The notes under the pieces are model-generated. The model did no database searches. It was not told the DNA's origin and worked only from the letters and a program-made list of their open reading frames with translations. A DNA stretch of 64,000 nt from Antedon mediterranea (lineage: Eukaryota > Echinodermata > Crinoidea > Comatulida > Antedonidae), in assembly GCF_964355755.1 (NCBI RefSeq), contig NC_092672.1, positions 13,698,501 to 13,762,500 of the forward strand, written 5' to 3'. A program made the position numbers and the translations under genes. Every line of letters begins with the position of its first letter. The stretch's first letter is position 1. This document shows, piece after piece, positions 55,778 through 64,000 of the stretch.

Positions 55778-56917
55778 ATGAACAAATCAACTTTTTACAC
55801 CGATTCGAATATTGTGTATGAGTCGACGACTGATGTCATAGGAAAAGTTGAGGAGACCGATTGGGATGACGTAATCAAATCTTACTCCTATACAACTACA
55901 GATGAAATTGTTATCACAATATTTATGCCAATTGTTGTAATTATCGGTATTATTGGGAATCTAATGACAATCACTGTAATAGTGAAACATCCTCGCATGC
56001 GCACATCAGTCAACGTGTATTTAGCCAACTTAGCGATTGCTGACGTTCTGTTTCTTTGCTTTGCTCCTGATCTGATATGGTCATCCTTTGCGCACAGTCC
56101 ATTACACGATGTATTTGACATGGGCATCGGAGAGGGTATGCTATGGTTTTGCCACCTAAACATTTACATCGTGGACACTGCGTTGCAAGTTGCAAATTTC
56201 ACAATCTTCTGGATGTCTGCTGAACGATATCTTGCAATTTGTCACCCTTTGAAATTTCGGAACAGTAAATTTGGAGAACGTTCGAGATCTTTACAAGTCT
56301 GCGTTATCATGTGGCTAATATCCTTAACATGGCAGGCCCGGAAATTTACTTGGATCTCTATAGTTTCATATGAATTCCCATGGCCTGATATGTACAACGG
56401 GGCTCCAAATTCAACGATAGTATGTACTTACTGTGGTGCGAACACCGACAGTTGTGATTTTCAAAATGATCTTTTTGTGATCGATATTTATTTATCGTTT
56501 ACCCTAATAACAATTGTAGTTGGTTTCTATACAATAATCCTGATTACACTCTAAAGATCAACCTTTGCAACAGCCAATTCAACGGGTAATAAAGTAAGGT
56601 CAAAATCAGAAAAGAAGGTCTTTATGACGATCTTCCTAACTGTAACTATCTACATATTTTGTATGGCACCATTCTCAATCATGAACATAGTGAGTATCTA
56701 CCATGGCATTGACCATAATGTTATATTTCTGCAGATTGTTAACATATTTCGTGTTGCACTTTATACAAATTCGTCCGTTAATCCTTTCATATATAATGTT
56801 GTAAATGAAATGTTTAGGAAAGCATTTGTCGATGTTTTCTACAGACGACGAAAGAGCAAGAAGACGAGTGGAGTTACAGTGGTTTCACAGACAAACCCCG
56901 CCTACGTCAATGGATGA
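55778..56917 (+). pseudogene. GPCR copy 2, nonsense codon before TM6
   Basis: Aligns with the intact copy 3 throughout its length. Codon 259 is TAA (56,552-56,554) where copy 3 has AAA (Lys), so translation stops at 258 residues, in the third intracellular loop after TM5. The remaining codons through ...NPAYVNG stay in frame to 56,917. A protein lacking TM6-TM7 should not signal normally. Stop readthrough, or a sequencing error at one base, is possible. Confidence 0.88.
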
Positions 56918-57699
56918 CCATTTCATATATTTGTTAATAAACTGTCAAGATATACATTACTACAGTAGTAAATATTTTATTGCACCTTTTTCAGTTTCTA
57001 CTCTATGTAGGCCTCAGCGCTTAGAGGTTTCACGACATTAGGCGTTATATGAATCCATAATAAATTATATATTATAATTTAAACAATTTTATTTTGAGTA
57101 ATAAAGTTTCATTTTTAAAATCACAGTGTTATTACGTATGTATTTCACGTGTATATACGAGTTACTACATGCCGCCCTTTCTTTTACCCGTTTCAATTCC
57201 TACTAAATATATGACAAACTGCATTGTACTCTGCCTGCTTCTTAACAAAATTCACACTTGAAAGAAAAGAGAGATTGAACATGAGCATGCTATGAGCAGT
57301 GCAGAATATATTTGGGATTTTTCACTAACTTATTTTTTGTTTTTGGTGACTGAATAAATATTATTATTACTATTTTCACCGCGCGGCTAGTTTAGGTTCT
57401 AGACGACGATTTGGTCTAATTTTCATAAAATAAAATATTTTGGCATACACGGCGTGCCATAACAACTATACTTCGGCTGGAAGCTATTTTTTTCTATAGT
57501 TACGCAGTATATGATTCGTTAGAATTTGTAAAGTTTGACTTTATATCTTGTTTAATGGTTTAGCGCCCTCTCTAGTTCTAGATAATAAGAGTTGGTCAGA
57601 GGTCATGTTGACCATGTGAATCTTTGAATTGGTGATTGATACGCACATCTTATGAGAATTCCCGTGAAATACAACATTAATGTAATGACAAAGATCAAG

Positions 57700-58548
57700 G
57701 TTGATCTGTAGGGCCTGACTCAGAGTCAATTTGAGGGAGCTCGAGTTAGGACGAGGGTGCGGTTTTTTGAGGAGGGAAAGAGATTGTCCGGGGCAGACAG
57801 ACCGACCGACATAGTGAACTATAGAGTCGCTTCCACGCGACTAAAAATATAAAAAAAATTATGAAAACATGAGGTAATATGAAATACAAAGTGAATTCAC
57901 AAGCTTTAAAATGTTACTGATGAAGAAGATCAAATTATTAAAAATGTGATAATAGTGAAAATAATATGATTTTATGGTGATGACATGAAATGTAAATAAA
58001 AGTGGTGTTTACACCACAAAGGAGGAAAAACCTCGGCCTAATGTGAACTATAAATTGTTGGCAAAAGTTATTTGTTTAAGGACATAGAAAGTCATTGGCA
58101 TTGTTGGGTGGTCCCTATCAAACGTTCTGGCAGGAAGGTTCAATCGAAGTTGATTTTGGTTAGATATATTGTGGAATACGCGTCTCTTGATCCTTTGATC
58201 GAAGGCGTTTGATAGTTAATTTAAGGTTTTTTTTAACATTAAAAAGGTTTTGTTTCAAAGAAAATGTGTTGCGGTGGTTCCGCTGTTTTATGCTGAATCT
58301 TTTAGTCATTTCATGGTTAATGGGGCGGGGCGTGAGGCAATGCTGCCCTCTTTCTCCTGCTTTATGTTTTGTACATGAAGTCAGGTTTGATTCAGGGTGC
58401 GAAGTTACCTGGTAGTCGGGGTAAAGAATGCAAGTTCATTCAGTATGCGGATGATTTGAGATGTGCGGTGTCGTCTTACTTTACTTCTGTGTTAAAGGCG
58501 TTTGAAGTTGCGTCCGACTCGCGTTCTCATACACAAAGAATCTTGAAT
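57700..58548 (+). pseudogene. Tx1-like LINE RT remnant, unit 2
   Basis: Same remnant as in unit 1 (linker, foreign tail, RQCCPLSPALCF, FIQYADDL), cut off at the unit junction after RSHTQRILN. It differs by a few substitutions only. Confidence 0.7.
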
Positions 58549-58747
58549 CAAGAAATATAGCCTACTTTTCGGATTGGTGCTGATGGGCAATGATAAGTTA
58601 TATTTTAATTAAATTATAATGCCAGTCAAAGTCAAATTTGTCATGTTTATATATTAATTAATACCTTCAATACAATTAAGTAGATTCCAACATTAATGAA
58701 TTAACCAAATTCTTTTATAATGTAATAACTAATTATCTGGAGGTATC

Positions 58748-58775
58748 AGCCAATCAAATACAAGCCACGCCTGTT
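58748..58775 (+). promoter_or_regulatory. CCAAT and GCCACGCC boxes, GPCR copy 3
   Basis: CAGCCAATCAAA (CCAAT at 58,750-58,754) and GCCACGCC about 15 bp on, upstream of the predicted noncoding exon. Both are conserved in all three units. A hairpin, CGGCAA-ACCTC-TTGCCG, follows at about 58,831-58,847. A promoter role is inferred from position. Confidence 0.4.
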
Positions 58776-58809
58776 AATTAATGTAATACCGTTATAACTA
58801 TCTGCCTTA

Positions 58810-58927
58810 AATGGTGTGAACTATTTTACACGGCAAACCTCTTGCCGATTCCGCACTAAGAGTATCGGTGTTACTTTAATCGGAATTGTAGCTGTTACTA
58901 TTAACATTGAAGGAAAAGGGACAGCAG
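58810..58927 (+). other. GPCR 5' noncoding exon, unit 3 (predicted)
   Basis: Ends at the donor GGGACAGCAG/GTAAGA (GT at 58,928). With the acceptor TTTATTTTATTTATTAAG (AG at 59,917-59,918) this defines a 991-bp intron just upstream of the ATG at 59,927. The exon start is not determined. The 74-codon frame at 58,991-59,215 would be intronic. Confidence 0.5.
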
Positions 58928-59926
58928 GTAAGACATTTTTAAGCTTAAGTACACAGTACTTCGTCTTGTGATCTTTTAGAGTTTTATTTTATGAACCGTA
59001 ATTATTGTTCTCCAATCTCGCTGTCATGCAGAAAACAAGACTACACGTTTCGCTTTTTAGTAAATTTGAGTAATGATATATTCGCGACATATTTTCAAAT
59101 AATATTTTTATGTAACGTACTATACATGGAATACGCTTTAAATGTTCCTATTGAGGACAAAATAAAGCGATTTAATTTGAAATCCCAGGACCGTACCAAC
59201 CTGAGCCAGTTGTAGATTATAGCAAATAAAACCGTTATATCGCGGCGGATACTGCACGCTTTTCCTGTATTGATAATAAGAATCCTAGGCAATTTGGCCC
59301 AGATCGAGCCGATTGGACCGATTTCTGGAAGGAATTAAACAAAATCAAACATAAAATTATTATTCAAAAGACATGATAATTTGACTTATGTATTACTTTA
59401 TGTAATTATAAGGTGATGATACCAAATACAAGATGTATTCTGTTTTACAGAAAACACTATATTAAAGCACAAGTTCAACAACAATTAAGTATAAACTGTT
59501 ATTACTGCAGTAATTGTACTGTCTAATCTGTTATTACTGCAGTAATTGTACTGTCTATAGTCATGTCGTTAGGATGTTCGTTAGAAATACAGTAATAATA
59601 AAACGGGTACCATCAAAACCATTGGAAAATGTCCTTAGGCCTCCAAAATCTTGTAATGGCATTGTTAATACAAATCCTTATATACAATATTAAACACGGT
59701 TATGTAATAATTACAATTGATGATTTAGCAAAGAAACTTAATTGCAAAATTAATTTGTTTCATGAAAAAAGAGTTCCTTTCTATTTTTGGTTAAATTAAC
59801 CCAATTTTTTGCTCATTTGTGTAGGCCTTGTTTAACATGTAGCCTACGTAGTTTGTTTTAATCTAGGCTGTTTATAGATATACCATTTATTTATTTAACG
59901 TTTATTTTATTTATTAAGGTGAAAAA

Positions 59927-61066
59927 ATGAACAAATCAACTTTTTACACCGATTCGAATATTGTGTATGAGTCGACGACTGATATCATAGGAAAAGTTGA
60001 GGAGACCGATTGGGATGACGTAATCAAATCTTACTCCTATACAACTACAGATGAGATTGTTATCACAATATTTATGCCAATTGTTGTAATTATCGGTATT
60101 ATTGGGAATCTAATGACAATCACTGTAATAGTGAAACATCCTCGCATGCGCACATCAGTCAACGTGTATTTAGCCAACTTAGCGATTGCTGACGTTCTGT
60201 TTCTTTGCTTTGCTCCTGATCTGATATGGTCATCCTTTGCGCACAGTCCATTACACGATGTATTTGACATGGGCATCGGAGAGGGTATGCTATGGTTTTG
60301 CCACCTAAACATTTACATCGTGGACACTGCGTTGCAAGTTGCAAATTTCACAATCTTCTGGATGTCTGCTGAACGATATCTTGCAATTTGTCACCCTTTG
60401 AAATTTCGGAACAGTAAATTTGGAGAACGTTCGAGATCTTTACAAGTCTGCGTTATCATGTGGCTAATATCCTTAACATGGCAGGCCCGGAAATTTACTT
60501 GGATCTCTATAGTTTCATATGAATTCCCATGGCCTGATATGTACAACGGGGCTCCTAATTCAACGATAGTATGTACTTACTGTGGTGCGAACACCGACAG
60601 TTGTGATTTTCAAAATGATCTTTTTGTGATCGATATTTATTTATCGTTTACCCTAATAACAATTGTAGTTGGTTTCTATACAATAATCCTGATTACACTC
60701 AAAAGATCAACCTTTGCAACAGCCAATTCAACGGGTAATAAAGTAAGGTCAAAATCAGAAAAGAAGGTCTTTATGACGATCTTCCTAACTGTAACTATCT
60801 ACATATTTTGTATGGCACCATTCTCAATCATGAACATAGTGAGTATCTACCATGGCATTGACCATAATGTTATACTTCTGCAGATTGTTAACATATTTCG
60901 TGTTGCACTTTATACAAATTCGTCCGTTAATCCTTTCATATATAATGTTGTAAATGAAATGTTTAGGAAAGCATTTGTCGATGTTTTCTACAGACGACGA
61001 AAGAGCAAGAAGACGAGTGGAGTTACAGTGGTTTCACAGACAAACCCCGCCTACGTCAATGGATGA
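59927..61066 (+). CDS. Rhodopsin-class (family A) GPCR, neuropeptide-receptor-like
   Basis: An intact 379-residue receptor in one coding exon. The N-terminus is acidic with an N-glycosylation site (NKS at 2-4). TM1 runs about 44-68 with G60-N61, and TM2 79-101 with ADV (D89). C125 is at the top of TM3, which ends in ERY at 149-151. TM4 spans about 172-190 (W179). The second extracellular loop has C216, C219 and C226. TM5 (232-257) lacks the usual Pro. TM6 has CMAP (295-298) in place of CWxP, and TM7 ends NPFIY (335-339), followed by helix 8 (FRKAFVDVF) and a basic tail. The overall pattern (MRTSVNVYLANLAIAD, AERYLAICHPLK) is close to peptide receptors of the TRH/neuromedin-U side. The ligand is unknown. 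It is the only functional copy of three. Confidence 0.9.
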   Translation: MNKSTFYTDSNIVYESTTDIIGKVEETDWDDVIKSYSYTTTDEIVITIFMPIVVIIGIIGNLMTITVIVKHPRMRTSVNVYLANLAIADVLFLCFAPDLIWSSFAHSPLHDVFDMGIGEGMLWFCHLNIYIVDTALQVANFTIFWMSAERYLAICHPLKFRNSKFGERSRSLQVCVIMWLISLTWQARKFTWISIVSYEFPWPDMYNGAPNSTIVCTYCGANTDSCDFQNDLFVIDIYLSFTLITIVVGFYTIILITLKRSTFATANSTGNKVRSKSEKKVFMTIFLTVTIYIFCMAPFSIMNIVSIYHGIDHNVILLQIVNIFRVALYTNSSVNPFIYNVVNEMFRKAFVDVFYRRRKSKKTSGVTVVSQTNPAYVNG

Positions 61067-61248
61067 CCATTTCATATATTTGTTAATAAACTGTCAAGAT
61101 ATACATTACTACAGTAGTAAATATTTTATTGCACCTTTTTCAGTTTCTACTCTATGTAGGCCTCAGCGCTTAGAGGTTTCACGACATTAGGCGTTATATG
61201 AATCCATAATAAATTATATATTATAATTTAAACAATTTTATTTTGAGT

Positions 61249-61254
61249 AATAAA
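61249..61254 (+). terminator. Polyadenylation signal AATAAA, GPCR copy 3
   Basis: AATAAAGTTTC lies about 180 bp after the stop codon. An earlier AATAAA lies at 61,085-61,090. Both are conserved in unit 2. Which one is used cannot be told. Confidence 0.5.
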
Positions 61255-61849
61255 GTTTCATTTTTAAAATCACAGTGTTATTACGTATGTATTTCACGTG
61301 TATATACGAGTTACAACATGCCGCCCTTTCTTTTACCCGTTTCAATTCCTACTAAATATATGACAAACTGCATTGTACTCTGCCTGCTTCTTAACAAAAT
61401 TCACACTTGAAAGAAAAAGAGAGATTGAACATGAGCATGCTATGAGCAGTGCAGAATATATTTGGGATTTTTCACTAACTTATTTTTTGTTTTTGGTGAC
61501 TGAATAAATATTATTATTACTATTTTCACCGCGCGGCTAGTTTAGGTTCTAGACGACGATTTGGTCTAATTTTCATAAAATAAAATATTTTGGCATACAC
61601 GGCGTGCCATAACAACTATACTTCGGCTGGAAGCTATTTTTTTCTATAGTTACGCAGTATATGATTCGTTAGAATTTGTAAAGTTTGACTTTATATCTTG
61701 TTTAATGGTTTAGCGCCCTCTCTAGTTCTAGATAATAAGAGTTGGTCAGAGGTCATGTTGACCATGTGAATCTTTGAATTGGTGATTGATACGCACATCT
61801 TATGAGAATTCCCGTGAAATACAACCTTAATGTAATGACAAAGATCAAG

Positions 61850-62697
61850 GTTGATCTGTAGGGCCTGACTCAGAGTCAATTGGAGGGAGCTCGAGTTAGG
61901 ACGAGGGTGCGGTTTTTTGAGGAGGGAAAGAGATTCCACGCGACTAAAAATATAAAAAAAATTATGAAAACATGAGGTAATATGAAATACAAAGTGAATT
62001 CACAAGCTTTAAAATGTTACTGATGAAGAAGATCAAATTATTAAAAATGTGATAATAGTGAAAATAGGCCCTAATATGATTTTATGGTGATGACATGAAA
62101 TGTAAATAAAAGTGGTGTTTACACCACAAAGGAGGAAAAACCTCGGCCTAATGTGAACTACAAATTGTTGTCAAAAGTTATTTGTTTAAGGACATAGAAA
62201 GTCATTGGCATTGTTGGGTGGTCCCTATCAAACGTTCTGGCAGGAAGGTTCAATCGAAGTTGATTTTGGTTAGATATATTGTGGAATACGCGTCTCTTGA
62301 TCCTTTGATCGAAGGCGTTTGATAGTTAATTTAAGGTTTTTTTTAACATTAAAAAGGTTTTGTTTCAAAGAAAATGTGTTGCGGTGGTTCCGCTGTTTTA
62401 TGCTGAATCTTTTAGTCATGTCATGGTTAATGGGGCGGGGCGTGAGGCAATGCTGCCCTCTTTTTCCTGCTTTATGTTTTGTACATGAAGTCATGTTTGA
62501 TTCAGGGTGCGAAGTTACCTGGTAGTCGGGGTAAAGAATGCAAGTTCATTCAGTATGCGGATGATTTGAGATGTGCGGTGTCGTCTTACTTTACTTCTGT
62601 GTTAAAGGCGTTTGAAGTTGCGTCCGATTCGCGTTCTCATACACAAAGAATCTTGAATAAATTCGCGTTGCCAGTTCTATTTTATGTTGCGCCATAA
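61850..62697 (+). pseudogene. Tx1-like LINE RT remnant, unit 3
   Basis: Same remnant as in unit 1 through FALPVLFYVAP. The foreign tail between linker and RT is shortened by 47 bp (AGATT joined to CCACGCGAC near 61,935). A GGCCCT insertion lies at about 62,067. Confidence 0.7.
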
Positions 62698-62709
62698 ATG
62701 CATGATGGG

Positions 62710-63549
62710 AACGACTGAATGAGGACGTGTACAAAACCAGCTCCGCTAAATATTTTCAACCAACACATTTTATAGTGATTCTACAATCTCACTGCTTCAG
62801 TAAGTCCATTTTACTTGCTTACTCACGTTCTACATCATTTTCCTGTTACTTATGGGGCCGAAACGAAATAAAGTTCCCTGAACCCACAGCAGCTGAGTCA
62901 ACGATCAGCTCAAATCTCCCGCTACAGAAACATACCTTATACGGTCAGGAGCTGTGTGAGCTAAGCAAAGAGATCCGTGCCGGTATATCGAAGATTATGA
63001 TCAATCATGAAAAAATATTCGATCGTATGCTTAATATTGAACCACTCAGCAATGCAAGTGGTTGCATTGCTAAATGCAGCCACTGAAGATAATTCAGCAA
63101 AGGTGAAAAAAAGCAAGAATGTCAGGTATGGAGTCTGCTCTGAAACAAAAGGATGAAATATTGCATTGCTGGAAGCGGCATACTACGGTATTTCCGTAGC
63201 TTTAACCTTCGATTTGGAGGAATAGAGGAAACCGAAAATCAAAACCCATGGACAAACATTAAGGAGATATTTACTTCCGAATTTAATCTACCAAATATAG
63301 AAGCTGAAAATGCTCATAAGGTTGGAAAACGACGACAGCAAGCCACGGCATATCATCATTAATTTTATTTTTAGGCCTCAAAGACAGTTGGTATTGATGA
63401 AAGTCAAGGAACTGTTACAAGGTAAACAACACTTTATCATAGAAGACCTAACTGACGCAGATGTGAACAAGGCCAACAGCCATAAGTTGCGTGCTAAAAC
63501 GCATAGTGATACCGGACCGACAGACAGACCAACAGACCGACCGACATAG
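62710..63549 (+). pseudogene. L1-like ORF1 remnant with 3' tail, unit 3
   Basis: Same as unit 1 but without the MITE, so SKEIRAGISKIMINHEKIF runs on directly through the empty TTAA site. The RNA-binding core has LRFGGIEETENQNPWTNIKE and NIEAENAHKVGKRR, followed by the ORF1 C-terminal domain in a shifted frame. Ends with the GACAGACC tail and the AGTCGCG...CGCGACT hairpin at about 63,559-63,577. Confidence 0.65.
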
Positions 63550-64000
63550 TGAACTATAGAGTCGCGTCCACGCGACTAATAAACGTGAGCTAAAAACCAT
63601 CGTGGCCGATAGATAGATATAGAGATGGTAAGCGTCTTCAGTTCCAGAATGGTAACCTCTACGCTTCCCTGTCATAAAAGAACGACTCAACTGACACATT
63701 TTTTAAAAATCACCTTTTTTATCTTTTTTGGCTATTTAGGAAATAATACACCTTGTGGTAAATTCAGATATTCAAAATTGTAACTAGAAATATGAAATTT
63801 TAAAATCAAAATGCCACTCAATTGCAAGTGTGTGTTACTATTGTCACCAAAGACTAGCTCAACTGCAAATTCCATGAAAGACTCACACTGACAATGAAAG
63901 ACTCACTCAAGTGCACACAACAATGGTGTTTACTGGACAGCAATGCATTGCTATTTGTTAACAATCTTGAGAGTTATTTATTTGGGTATGTCACTAAAAT

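Larger units (their letters stand above)
53477..58548 (+). repeat. GPCR segmental duplication, unit 2
   Basis: Matches unit 1 from 39,417 onward. It ends at 58,548 inside the RT remnant, where it is joined to unit 3 with a 2-bp (AT) overlap. It includes short repeat copies at 53,477 (partial), 53,847 and 57,395. Confidence 0.92.
58547..64000 (+). repeat. GPCR segmental duplication, unit 3 (runs off window)
   Basis: Starts inside the region equivalent to 40,366 of unit 1 and 54,400 of unit 2, and continues to the window end (equivalent to 45,260). It is the only unit with an intact receptor. It lacks 47 bp of the foreign tail present in units 1 and 2 and has no MITE. Confidence 0.93.

Overview
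The window is eukaryotic and reads as AT-rich genomic DNA of a marine invertebrate. A deuterostome, perhaps an echinoderm, is my best guess. The grounds are the wealth of AP-endonuclease LINEs, a LINE ORF1 carrying a 2A-like peptide, a Rex1/Babar-like LINE, TTAA-flanked MITEs and a tandem U2 snRNA array. This is inference: no host gene pins down the species.

Region 1 (1-21,685) is a tandem array of U2 snRNA genes, all transcribed from the minus strand, with a period of about 780 bp. It holds 24 complete 193-nt genes and the 5' end of a 25th at the left edge. The spacers fall into two main types and their mosaics, and a block of about four units near 2.2-5.0 kb recurs near 16.4-19.4 kb. Four copies carry substitutions in the Sm-binding site. 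One spacer is interrupted by a 2.5-kb non-autonomous Helitron (9,809-12,321) inserted cleanly between A and T. The empty site can be read in the neighbouring units.

Region 2 (21,686-39,060) is a LINE graveyard. A recurring Tx1/L1-like family has an ORF1 with CCHC knuckles plus two C2H2-type fingers and an ORF2 with endonuclease and RT. It is present as a minus-strand fragment against the U2 array, a nearly complete decayed plus-strand copy, a partial copy and an internally deleted copy. Between and inside these lie a Rex1/Babar-like LINE, an L1-like plus-strand LINE that is itself split by a minus-strand 5'-truncated LINE (12-bp target duplication TAATCGATATTT), and a CR1-group LINE.

Region 3 (about 39,400-64,000) contains three copies of a 5-6 kb segmental duplication around a rhodopsin-class GPCR gene. 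Copy 3 is intact (379 aa, coding exon 59,927-61,066, with a predicted 5' noncoding exon and a 1-kb intron). Copy 2 has one nonsense codon before TM6. Copy 1 has lost TM2-TM7 through a 1.19-kb deletion. Each unit also carries LINE debris and a short interspersed repeat. Copy 1 additionally has a 625-bp MITE whose empty site is seen in copy 3.

Between GPCR copies 1 and 2 sits the most complete mobile element, a 5.3-kb LINE (47,750-53,045). Its ORF1 begins with a hydrophobic leader ending in the 2A-like motif DIESNPGP, followed by a coiled coil and an L1-type RNA-binding core. ORF2 (at least 1133 aa) has intact endonuclease and RT motifs. This LINE landed exactly between units of a 20-bp minisatellite that itself arose inside the ORF1 of an older Tx1-like LINE.
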